From positions 2,836,001 through 2,900,000 of the forward strand of contig NZ_CP022985.1 of assembly GCF_003425985.1 (NCBI RefSeq): a stretch of DNA of 64,000 bases, written 5' to 3'. Source of the stretch: Mariniflexile sp. TRM1-10 (GTDB taxonomy: Bacteria > Bacteroidota > Bacteroidia > Flavobacteriales > Flavobacteriaceae). Within the stretch, counting starts at the first letter, position 1. Each line of letters begins with the position of its first letter. The notes beneath the pieces are model-generated. The model ran no database searches and was not told the DNA's origin. It was given only the letters and a program-made list of their open reading frames with translations. A program made the position numbers and the translations under genes. Positions 9,383 to 17,277 of this stretch are shown piece after piece.

Positions 9383-10786
9383 ATGAAACTAAGCAACGTA
9401 TTCAAAGTATTCAAACTAATTGCTATTACTGCGATTTTAGTAGCCTGTAAAAACAGTATAAAAAAAGAAATTGTTGTAACCGAAGCACTTAAAAAGGAAG
9501 AGGGTTTTAAAGCATGGGCTCAAACACCCCCAATGGGCTGGAATAGTTGGGACTGCTACGGTCCTACAGTAAAGGAGCACGAAATAAAAGCGAATGCCGA
9601 TTATATGGCCGAAAATCTTAAAGATTATGGTTGGGAATATGTGGTTGTCGATATTCGATGGTTTGTAGAAAATCCAACATCTGGAGGTTACAATCAAAAA
9701 AATCCAATATATGTTATAGATGAATATGGTAGATATTTGCCGGCAGCGAATAGATTTCCATCTGCCAGTAATGGAAATGGATTTAAAGCCTTAGCAGATT
9801 ATATTCATAAAAAAGGACTGAAATTTGGAATTCATATCATGCGAGGAATTCCAAAAACTGCGGTTGAAAATAAACTTCCCATAAAAGGAACCAATGGTAT
9901 TACGGCAGATCAAGTATATTCAACCGAAAACCAGTGTAAATGGTTAAAGGATAATTACACCATTGTAGCTAACAAACCTGGAGCTCAAGAATATTATAAT
10001 TCTATTTTTGAATTGTATGCCGATTGGGGTGTTGATTTTATTAAAATAGATGATTTGTCGGCACCAATTTATCATAAAGAGGAAATTGAATTAATAAGAA
10101 AAGCTATTGATAACTGTGGACGCAATATAGTGTTAAGTACATCACCTGGTGAAACACCTGTAAATGCAGCAGGTCATGTTAGTGAACATGCCAATATGTG
10201 GCGTATGGTAAATGATGTTTGGGACAGTTGGTGGCATATTAAACATTTAATGGAGGTAAGTCAAGATTGGTTCGATTATATTAAACCAGGCACCTGGCCA
10301 GATTGCGATATGATTCCTTTGGGAAGGTTAGCTATCAGAGGTGAGGTTGGAGAAGACCGTATGGCAAATTTAACCAAGGAGGAACAATATACGTTAATGA
10401 CGTTTTTTACCATTTTTAAATCACCGTTGTTTTTTGGAGGCGATTTGCCTAGTAACGATGCGTTTACGCTGTCGTTGTTAACCAATAAAGAGGTGTTAAA
10501 AATGCATGCTGAAAGTACGAATGTACGTAAACTGTATTTTGAAAACGAAAAATTAGCAATCACCTCAAAAAATGAAGAGGAAGGCGTGACTTATTTAGCA
10601 TTATTCAATGTGTCAGATGCCTCTTCGCTTGATGTAGAAGTGAAATTATCAGATTTGGGCTTATCAGGAAAAGTTAAAATATCCAATATGTGGAAAGGCG
10701 AGGAAGTTGGCGAGTTTAACCATGGTTTTGCTCAAAAGTTAGCCCCTCACGCCTCGGGATTATATAAAATTGAAGCTGTAAAATAA
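9383..10786 (+). CDS. GH27 lipoprotein, probable beta-L-arabinopyranosidase (alpha-galactosidase family)
   Basis: A 467-residue lipoprotein (lipobox LVAC, Cys22). The GH27 barrel starts at TPPMGWNSWDCYG (about 48-60). KIDDL holds the nucleophile (Asp223) and RMVNDVWDSW the acid/base (Asp278, four residues after Arg). A C-terminal beta domain follows. In ordinary GH27 alpha-galactosidases the strand here reads DD followed by a turn; this protein reads VVVDIRW, so the second Asp is Ile. An Ile at this point is the known signature of the GH27 beta-L-arabinopyranosidase from Streptomyces avermitilis, because it excludes the C6 group of galactose. I infer the same preference here. Residual alpha-galactosidase activity is possible. 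Confidence 0.88.
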   Translation: MKLSNVFKVFKLIAITAILVACKNSIKKEIVVTEALKKEEGFKAWAQTPPMGWNSWDCYGPTVKEHEIKANADYMAENLKDYGWEYVVVDIRWFVENPTSGGYNQKNPIYVIDEYGRYLPAANRFPSASNGNGFKALADYIHKKGLKFGIHIMRGIPKTAVENKLPIKGTNGITADQVYSTENQCKWLKDNYTIVANKPGAQEYYNSIFELYADWGVDFIKIDDLSAPIYHKEEIELIRKAIDNCGRNIVLSTSPGETPVNAAGHVSEHANMWRMVNDVWDSWWHIKHLMEVSQDWFDYIKPGTWPDCDMIPLGRLAIRGEVGEDRMANLTKEEQYTLMTFFTIFKSPLFFGGDLPSNDAFTLSLLTNKEVLKMHAESTNVRKLYFENEKLAITSKNEEEGVTYLALFNVSDASSLDVEVKLSDLGLSGKVKISNMWKGEEVGEFNHGFAQKLAPHASGLYKIEAVK

Positions 10787-10802
10787 GTATAATAATCAAA
10801 AA

Positions 10803-11837
10803 ATGATAGAAACCAAAACATCACAAAGTTACTATAAATACATACTTAGGTTTGCGTTGTCGATGCTTTTATGCCTTTCATGTATTACTGCATCTAAAGC
10901 ACAGAAAAAATGGCACATACAAAAGGACATAACTTTAGATGCTATACGATTAAGCGATCCATTTATTCTCGCGGATGCTAAAACAAAAATGTACTATATG
11001 ACAGGTACAGGAGGCTTGCTTTGGAAAAGTAAAAACCTAAAGTATTGGGAAGGTCCTTATAAAGTAACGCAAATCGATACAGCATCATGGATGGGAGCTA
11101 ATCCCATGATTTGGGCATCAGAACTTCATCGGTATAAAGATAAATACTATTATTTCTCCACATTTACCAATAGAGAAGTAAAAATAGATACAGTGGCAGA
11201 AAATATTATTGAGCGTCGTGCAAGTCATATTTTAGTAAGCAATAAACCCGATGGGCCTTACATTCCTATGGAAGACGCTATTTATTTACCTGCCAGTATG
11301 CCAACGCTAGATGGTACGTTTTGGGTTGATACTAATGGAAAGCCATATATGGTTTATTGTTACGAATGGTTGCAGAATGGTAATGGCACTATAGAAAAGA
11401 TTGAATTAAAATCCGATTTAAGTGGTTCGGTGGGAGAAGGTAAGTTATTGTTTAAAGCAAGTGATTCGCCTTGGAGTCGCGAAAAAGATAGCAAAGGTAA
11501 TGACAGACCAAATAAGGTAACCGATGGTCCTTTTTTGTTTAAAACAGGAACAGGACGTTTGGGAATGCTCTGGACAAGCTGGATTTACGATGTGTATGTG
11601 CAAGGTGTTGCTTATTCTGAAAGTGGCACTTTAGATGGCCCTTGGATTCAAGAAAAAGACCCTATAACGCCAACAAATTTTGGTCATGGGATGCTGTTTA
11701 AAACTTTCGAAGGAAAAACATTAATGGCCATTCATAGCCATAAAAAGATAGGAGAAAAAACAATTAGAATCCCACATTTGTTTGAAGTAGACTTATCTGG
11801 TGATAAATTGGTAGTAGTAAAGCCTTTTATTCCCTAG
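10803..11837 (+). CDS. GH43-like five-bladed propeller glycosidase
   Basis: A 344-residue exported protein. The signal ends near SKAQ, but a possible lipobox LLCLSC (Cys27) is also present. Propeller motifs are IRLSDPFIL (Asp52, base), WASELHRYKDKYYYF, LDGTFWVD (Asp170) and VTDGPFLF (Asp241). In most GH43 enzymes the last motif carries the acid Glu (EGP); here it is Asp, so the mechanism or substrate may be atypical. It follows the GH27 gene by 16 bases, so they share a transcript, and it ends the left arm of the locus. A role in arabinan or galactan side-chain removal fits the context, but the specificity is unknown. Confidence 0.8.
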   Translation: MIETKTSQSYYKYILRFALSMLLCLSCITASKAQKKWHIQKDITLDAIRLSDPFILADAKTKMYYMTGTGGLLWKSKNLKYWEGPYKVTQIDTASWMGANPMIWASELHRYKDKYYYFSTFTNREVKIDTVAENIIERRASHILVSNKPDGPYIPMEDAIYLPASMPTLDGTFWVDTNGKPYMVYCYEWLQNGNGTIEKIELKSDLSGSVGEGKLLFKASDSPWSREKDSKGNDRPNKVTDGPFLFKTGTGRLGMLWTSWIYDVYVQGVAYSESGTLDGPWIQEKDPITPTNFGHGMLFKTFEGKTLMAIHSHKKIGEKTIRIPHLFEVDLSGDKLVVVKPFIP

Positions 11838-12119
11838 TAAATAATATGCATTAAAAGTTGAATCCCAAGAAGCACAAGATAAATTCAAGTGTATGAATTT
11901 TTATCGAATTTTAAAATCCTTTTTGTAGATACACATCCGTTGTCATACATATCCGTGATAATATAAATCCTGTTTTTTAAGTTTTAAATTATTTAGGTGG
12001 TCATCGTCTAGAATGCTTAATGCTGCACTCACATGATCTAATACTAAATTAAGGTAAGCGATTGTAATACTGAATCTTACGGGTATAAGTAAATAAGCAT
12101 AGAAAAATGAAAAACGATT

Positions 12120-12150
12120 TGTCTATGTTTTTGATTAAAGTGTCCATTTC
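12120..12150 (+). promoter_or_regulatory. Candidate regulator operator, copy 1
   Basis: Half-sites TGTCTATG (12120-12127) and TGTCCATT (12141-12148) repeat with a 21-base period, separated by TTTTTGATTAAAG. The same arrangement occurs upstream of susC (17151) and of the inositol oxygenase gene (41661). A two-turn direct repeat is what AraC-type DNA-binding domains bind, so the hybrid regulator at 37574 is the obvious candidate. It now lies about 720 bases from the GH89 gene because of the inserted repeats. Confidence 0.55.
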
Positions 12151-12204
12151 AAAATTAATAAGTGATTGTAATTTTATCATGAGTTATTAAAACTTAAAAA
12201 ACAG

Positions 12205-12475
12205 AAGTGGTTTAACCTTTTTTGATTGAAGCAGGACGGAGCGTGAAAAAATAACCCAGTGGTTTATTTTAGCGAACGAGCCAGCCAGCGCAATGGCAAT
12301 TTTGTCCAATCGAAGCCTTTTTAGAGTTAGGGCCGAGCGTAAAGAAAAGGTTTATTAAACCTTTTTAGAGAAGGAGCCAGCTTGTCGCGTTGGAAAAGCT
12401 ACGGAAAGAAAAAAGGATGTGGGGTGGTCAAAAAAGGGCGATTTTTTAGCCAATTAGAAAAAGTTTAAACCACTT
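12205..12475. repeat. MITE-like element, 271 bases, family 1 (long form)
   Basis: Ends are inverted: AAGTGGTTTAACC...TTTGATTG on the left, and the complement of AAGTGGTTTAAAC...TAATTG on the right. The inside shows TTGTCCAATCGAAG and GGGCGATTTTTTAGCCAAT. Both internal motifs recur at 22069-22227, and the end motif recurs at 60149-60194. It encodes nothing. Confidence 0.7.
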
Positions 12476-12495
12476 CAAATAAAATATTTTAATGT

Positions 12496-12720
12496 AAATA
12501 TTTTTAGTACAAGACAAAAAACCAAAACTGTATACAAAAGTTATAGAATTGGGACTTCGACAAACTCAGTCTGACATCGAGAATGGTATTAAAATATGCC
12601 TGTCATACAGAGTTTGTCGAAGTATGAGCCTGTCGAAGCTATAAGAAGGAAGAAATGATAATAGCTTCATCAAGCTCCATGTAATATGCTTCAATTTTTG
12701 TCTTGTACTAAATAAATATT
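12496..12720. repeat. MITE-like element with TTAGTACAAGACAAAAA ends
   Basis: The arm at 12496-12520 (ending TTAGTACAAGACAAAAA) is inverted at 12695-12720. Inside is a second stem: ACTTCGACAAACTC (12554 on) pairs with GAGTTTGTCGAAGT (ending 12623). The GTCGAAG/TGTCA words are the same as in the repeats near 42650, 45640 and 63125. Confidence 0.7.
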
Positions 12721-12866
12721 AATTGTTGAATTGGTTTGTTTAATAGGGAGATTATTTTATTCTATAATAATTTATGCTCCCTTTTTTTACAACCTTTTGG
12801 ACAGTATGAATGGCATTGATTTTATATAAAAAGTTTTAAAAGCTTCAGTTTAAATTTATTTTCAAA

Positions 12867-15047
12867 ATGAGAAAACACGCTTTAAATAACAAAATCTATT
12901 ATGCGCTTAAAATTCCTGTTCAATTTATTTTATTGCTATTTTTTTTGTTCTTCAATATGTCATGTAAAAATACTGAAGACACAAAAAGTTCATTAGCCGT
13001 CATAGAAAAGCTTATAGGCAGTCGTGTCAATGAATTTGAACTAAACATTGTTGAAAATTCACAATCCGATAATGCAGATTGGTTCGAAATCAAAACTACA
13101 GCAAACAAAGTAACCATTCAAGGAACATCTAATACGACCATTTGTTATGCAGCCTATAATTTCCTTAAAGATATTGGAGCAGTTTTGGTCAGTTGGGAAG
13201 GAAACAGAATTGACTTGCCCAAAACATGGCCAGTTTATTCTAAAAAAGGATCGACACCTTTCAAATATAGAGAATATTTAAATGCCTGTGCATTTGGTTA
13301 TACAACGCCTTGGTGGGATTGGGAGCGTTGGTCGCAAGAAATAGATTGGATGGCACTACATGGTATTAATTTACCAACAGCTCTAGAAGGGCAAGAAATT
13401 GTTTGGCAACAACTATGGAAAGAATACGGCTTATCAGATAGTCAACTACAAGAACATTTTGCAGGTCCCGCTTTTTTACCATGGCAAAGAATGGGCAATA
13501 TAAATAGTCATGAAGGACCATTGCCACAAGAATGGATTGATAAAAAGTCAGAGATTCAGAAAAAAATATTGAAAAAAATGAGGGCATTAGGTATGCATCC
13601 TGTTGTGCCAGCTTTTAGTGGTTATGTGCCAAAGGCATTTGCGGAAATGCACCCTAACTCAAAGATAACTGCATTAAGTTCTTGGTCTGGTGGCGGTTTT
13701 GAAAGCACCTATTTATTAGATCCCAAAGATCCGCTGTTTAAAGACATAGGAAAACGTTTTATTCAAATATACTCTTATTTATATGGGAAATCCGATTTCT
13801 ATTTAGCCGATTCCTTTAACGAAATTAAGCCTCCCGTATCTGAAGAACACAAATATGAAGAACTATCAGATTATGGGAACATTATATATGAAACCATAGA
13901 TGAAGCAGTTCCTGGAGCAACTTGGGTTATGCAAGGTTGGCTTTTTGGTAGTGATAAAGAATTTTGGACCAAAGAAGCTACCATGGCGTTTTTAAGTAAA
14001 GTGCCTAACGATAGGCTCATCATTCAAGATTATGCCAATGACAGATATAAAGTGTGGGAAAACCAAGAAGCCTTTTATGGAAAGCAATGGACCTATGGAT
14101 ATGTGCATAATTATGGAGGCTCCAATCCTGTTTATGGCGACTTAAACTTCTACAATCAAGAACTTAAAAGTTTATTGAGCCGTACCACTAAAGGAAACCT
14201 TGTTGGCTATGGAGTGATGCCGGAAGGATTAAACAATAACTCTGTAGTTTACGAATATATTTATGATCTGCCATGGTCGCAAGGAAAAGAACCGGTCAGC
14301 CATTGGTTAAAAACGTATTTAACGGCTAGATATGGAAAAACTTCTGAACCGGTTTTTAAAGCTTGGGAATTATTAATAGCATCGGTTTACAGTACCAAAT
14401 ATTGGGAAACCCGTTGGTGGGACAGTAGAGCAGGAGCGTATTTGTTTTTTAAACGACCCACATTAAAAATAACGGCCTTTGAAGGAAATCCAGGAGACAA
14501 AGAAAAGCTAAAGCAAGCTTTGGATATTTTGGTTAAGGAATCAAAAAACTATGATGAAAACAGTCTTTTTTATTATGATTTAATAGAAGCATCCAGACAG
14601 TATGGCTCTTTAATTATTGATGAGCTATTAATAGAATGTGTTAAAGCCTATAATGAAAAGGATATAGAAAAAGCAGATTTATTATATAATGAAATAGAGA
14701 AGCGTGCCTTAGTTATAGATGATATGCTGTCGGGGCAACCTTTGAATAATCTAAATAATTGGTTAACATCAGCTTGGAATTATGGGGATTCCGCCGAAGC
14801 TTCTAAAATCTATTTGAAAAACGCAAAAATGCTAATTACCATGTGGGGAGGCGAAGGCCATTTAAATGATTATGCATCTAGAGCTTGGCAAGGTATGTAC
14901 AAGGAATTTTATTGGCCAAGGTGGAACATGTTTTTGCAAGCACTTAGGGAATCTACTGTAAATAACAAACCCTTTGATGAATTGGAAGAAAGGAAATCAA
15001 TAAAAGAATGGGAAATAAACTGGTGTAATAGCGACAACATATATTAG
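12867..15047 (+). CDS. GH89 alpha-N-acetylglucosaminidase (NAGLU family), lipoprotein
   Basis: A 726-residue lipoprotein (lipobox NMSC, Cys33). Domain order matches human lysosomal NAGLU: a small N-terminal alpha/beta domain (about 40-125), the catalytic barrel (about 130-470) and a helical C-terminus. The two catalytic acids are visible in DSFNEI (Glu319) and VMPEGLNNN (Glu453). The strands YLNACAFGYTTPWWDW and DWMALHGINLPTALEGQE are diagnostic. The enzyme releases terminal alpha-linked GlcNAc. In lysosomes it works after HGSNAT has acetylated terminal GlcN, and a HGSNAT-like gene is present at 44427. In this locus it would attack alpha-GlcN(Ac) next to glucuronate or inositol. Confidence 0.95.
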   Translation: MRKHALNNKIYYALKIPVQFILLLFFLFFNMSCKNTEDTKSSLAVIEKLIGSRVNEFELNIVENSQSDNADWFEIKTTANKVTIQGTSNTTICYAAYNFLKDIGAVLVSWEGNRIDLPKTWPVYSKKGSTPFKYREYLNACAFGYTTPWWDWERWSQEIDWMALHGINLPTALEGQEIVWQQLWKEYGLSDSQLQEHFAGPAFLPWQRMGNINSHEGPLPQEWIDKKSEIQKKILKKMRALGMHPVVPAFSGYVPKAFAEMHPNSKITALSSWSGGGFESTYLLDPKDPLFKDIGKRFIQIYSYLYGKSDFYLADSFNEIKPPVSEEHKYEELSDYGNIIYETIDEAVPGATWVMQGWLFGSDKEFWTKEATMAFLSKVPNDRLIIQDYANDRYKVWENQEAFYGKQWTYGYVHNYGGSNPVYGDLNFYNQELKSLLSRTTKGNLVGYGVMPEGLNNNSVVYEYIYDLPWSQGKEPVSHWLKTYLTARYGKTSEPVFKAWELLIASVYSTKYWETRWWDSRAGAYLFFKRPTLKITAFEGNPGDKEKLKQALDILVKESKNYDENSLFYYDLIEASRQYGSLIIDELLIECVKAYNEKDIEKADLLYNEIEKRALVIDDMLSGQPLNNLNNWLTSAWNYGDSAEASKIYLKNAKMLITMWGGEGHLNDYASRAWQGMYKEFYWPRWNMFLQALRESTVNNKPFDELEERKSIKEWEINWCNSDNIY

Positions 15048-15194
15048 CATTAACAGCCATAAGTAGTTATGGGATCTTGATTCCTTGCGATGAAATCAGA
15101 TTGTTTTTTTTTTTTTTTGCCATTTGGGGTGTACGTACAAAAGTTGGTCTAAGAAAACGTAATTAAAAAACAAACACGAAACAAAACAAAAACA
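15048..15194. other. Intergenic region with a 15-base T run
   Basis: The tract of 15 T at 15104-15118 follows a weak dyad and could help terminate the GH89 transcript. Otherwise the gap is plain. The homopolymer is also a likely place for slippage or base-calling error. Confidence 0.4.
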
Positions 15195-17123
15195 ATGTTA
15201 AAGAGTGGTATAGATAAAGCAACAAGTTTTGAAAAACGATTTGAAAATATAGAAACGATAGTTTTTGAAAACTCAACAGAAGCCTCCAAATCTGTTGCCA
15301 AAGAAATAGCAGATTTAATAAGAGTAAAACAAAGCCAAAAACAGCCTTGTATATTAGGTCTGGCAACAGGTTCTTCACCAAAGGGTTTGTATGCGGAATT
15401 GGTTAGATTGCATAAAGAAGAAAATCTTAGTTTTAAAAATGTTATATCCTTTAATCTGGATGAATATTATCCTATGGAGCCAGACTCCATAAATAGTTAT
15501 GTCCGTTTTATGAAGGAACAGCTATTTAACCATGTAGATATATTACCGGAAAATTTTCATATACCAGATGGCTTGCTTTTAAAAGAAGACATAGCGGAAT
15601 ATTGCAACGTCTATGAAGCAAAAATAGAAGCTTTAGGCGGGATTGATTTGCAAATTCTAGGTATTGGTGGTAATGGTCATATTGGGTTTAATGAATCGGG
15701 TTCTCTTCAAAACTCTAAAACTAGATTGGTAGCTTTAGATCATATTACAAGAGTAGCGGCTAGTAATGATTTTTCTGGGTTGGAGAACACGCCAAGAACC
15801 GCGATTACTCTAGGTATAAAAAAAATAATGGAAGCCAAACGGGTTATATTAATGGCTTGGGGAGAAGGAAAATCAAATATTATAAAAGCTTCGGTAGAAG
15901 GAACGGTCACTAATTTGGTGCCAGCTTCTTTTTTACAAGAACATAACAATGCCACATTTGTATTGGATAAATCTGCAGCATCGAAATTAACGCGTATCGA
16001 TACACCTTGGTTGGTTGAAAAAGTTGACTGGACAGATAGCCTGATAAAAAAAGCAGTATTAGGGTTAGCTCTGCATTTAAAAAAACCTATTTTGATGCTT
16101 ACCGATGCCGATTATATTGAGAATGGGATGAGCGATTTACTGGCTGATTCAGGGCCAGCTTATGATATTAACATTCAAATATTCAATAAACTTCAAAACA
16201 CCATTACAGGTTGGCCAGGAGGAAAACCGAATGCCGATGATAGTAAACGACCAGAACGTGCCGAACCTGCAAAAAAGCGTGTGCTTATTTTTAGTCCGCA
16301 TCCAGATGATGACATTATTAGCATGGGTGGCACTTTTAAGCGTCTACAAGAACAGGGGCATGAAGTACATGTAGGCTATCAAACTTCGGGCAACATAGCC
16401 GTAGCAGATGACGAAGCATTAAGGTTTGCAAGTTTTGTGTGTGACTATAATAATAGGTTTGGAATAGAAAATAAAAAGGCAGAAGACATCTATAAAAAAG
16501 CAATTACATTTCTTAAAAATAAAAAGGCAAGTGAAATAGATATTGAAGAAGTAAGATATATAAAAGGTTTAATAAGAAAAGGAGAAGCCCAATCGACCTG
16601 CTATTTTGTTGGTTTACCAGACAGTCAAATTCATTTTATGGAGCTTCCTTTTTATGAAACAGGAAGTATTGAGAAAAAACCATTAGGAGAAAAAGATATC
16701 CAGATTACCATGGATTTGATAGAGAAAATAAAGCCTCACCAAATTTATGCAGCAGGAGACTTAGCAGATCCACACGGCACCCACAAAGTATGTCTTGATG
16801 CCATTTTTGAGGCTGTAAAACGATTGAAACCTAAGAAGTTTATGAACGATTGTTGGGTTTGGCTATACAGAGGCGCATGGCAAGAATGGAGTATTGATGA
16901 AATTGAAATGGCGGTACCCATGGGACCGGACCAAGTGCTTGAAAAACGTAAGGGGATATTTAAGCACCAATCACAAAAGGACGGTGTGGTATTTCAAGGT
17001 GCAGATAGCAGAGAGTTCTGGCAACGTGCAGAAGACAGAAATAAAGAAACAGCTGATATATACCATCAATTAGGATTGTCACATTATGCTGCCATGGAAG
17101 CTTTTGTAAAATGGGTGTATTAG
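15195..17123 (+). CDS. nagB: Fused glucosamine-6-phosphate deaminase (NagB) and LmbE/PIG-L-type deacetylase
   Basis: A 642-residue cytoplasmic fusion. Residues about 20-275 are a NagB-type sugar-phosphate isomerase domain: LGLATGSSPKGLY, SFNLDEYYP and IGGNGHIGFNE. Residues about 360-640 are an LmbE/PIG-L domain with the zinc motif PHPDDD (368-373) and DPHGTH further on. The N-terminal half should convert GlcN-6-P to Fru-6-P and ammonia. The C-terminal half belongs to the family that de-N-acetylates GlcNAc-type substrates, and its usual PHPDDE motif here ends in Asp. Such fusions are common in Bacteroidota. It sits between GH89 and susC and is the natural sink for glucosamine released by the locus. 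The LmbE substrate is inferred. Confidence 0.9.
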   Translation: MLKSGIDKATSFEKRFENIETIVFENSTEASKSVAKEIADLIRVKQSQKQPCILGLATGSSPKGLYAELVRLHKEENLSFKNVISFNLDEYYPMEPDSINSYVRFMKEQLFNHVDILPENFHIPDGLLLKEDIAEYCNVYEAKIEALGGIDLQILGIGGNGHIGFNESGSLQNSKTRLVALDHITRVAASNDFSGLENTPRTAITLGIKKIMEAKRVILMAWGEGKSNIIKASVEGTVTNLVPASFLQEHNNATFVLDKSAASKLTRIDTPWLVEKVDWTDSLIKKAVLGLALHLKKPILMLTDADYIENGMSDLLADSGPAYDINIQIFNKLQNTITGWPGGKPNADDSKRPERAEPAKKRVLIFSPHPDDDIISMGGTFKRLQEQGHEVHVGYQTSGNIAVADDEALRFASFVCDYNNRFGIENKKAEDIYKKAITFLKNKKASEIDIEEVRYIKGLIRKGEAQSTCYFVGLPDSQIHFMELPFYETGSIEKKPLGEKDIQITMDLIEKIKPHQIYAAGDLADPHGTHKVCLDAIFEAVKRLKPKKFMNDCWVWLYRGAWQEWSIDEIEMAVPMGPDQVLEKRKGIFKHQSQKDGVVFQGADSREFWQRAEDRNKETADIYHQLGLSHYAAMEAFVKWVY

Positions 17124-17150
17124 GTCAATAAACACAAGGGATAGTAAAAA

Positions 17151-17179
17151 TGTCCATGTTTTGGAATAAAATGTCCATT
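17151..17179 (+). promoter_or_regulatory. Candidate regulator operator upstream of susC, copy 2
   Basis: TGTCCATG (17151-17158) and TGTCCATT (17172-17179) form a direct repeat with a 21-base period, about 100 bases before the susC start codon. This is the normal distance for an activator site, and it matches copies 1 and 3. Confidence 0.6.
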
Positions 17180-17277
17180 AGACGAAATAACAACAACAGT
17201 AATTTTAACAAAAAATTATAATTAACAAAAAATTATGATGAAAGCAGTCAAACTAATTATTAACTAAACAAATTAAA

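Larger units (their letters stand above)
11838..12866. other. 1-kb intergenic region with candidate operator and two MITE-like repeats
   Basis: No gene is visible on either strand. The region holds a candidate regulator site (12120-12150), a long terminal-inverted-repeat element (12205-12475) and a second one (12496-12720). The two elements account for nearly 500 bases lying between the operator and the GH89 start at 12867. Confidence 0.6.

Noticed and set aside
9123..9383. Overlapping open frames on both strands between GH43 and GH27
   Set aside because: They are produced by the three copies of the palindromic repeat. The peptides simply repeat themselves and have no start context.
15104..15118. 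Run of 15 T as a stand-alone regulatory element
   Set aside because: Only a weak dyad precedes it, and such homopolymers are prone to sequencing and replication slippage. Noted only as a possible terminator aid.
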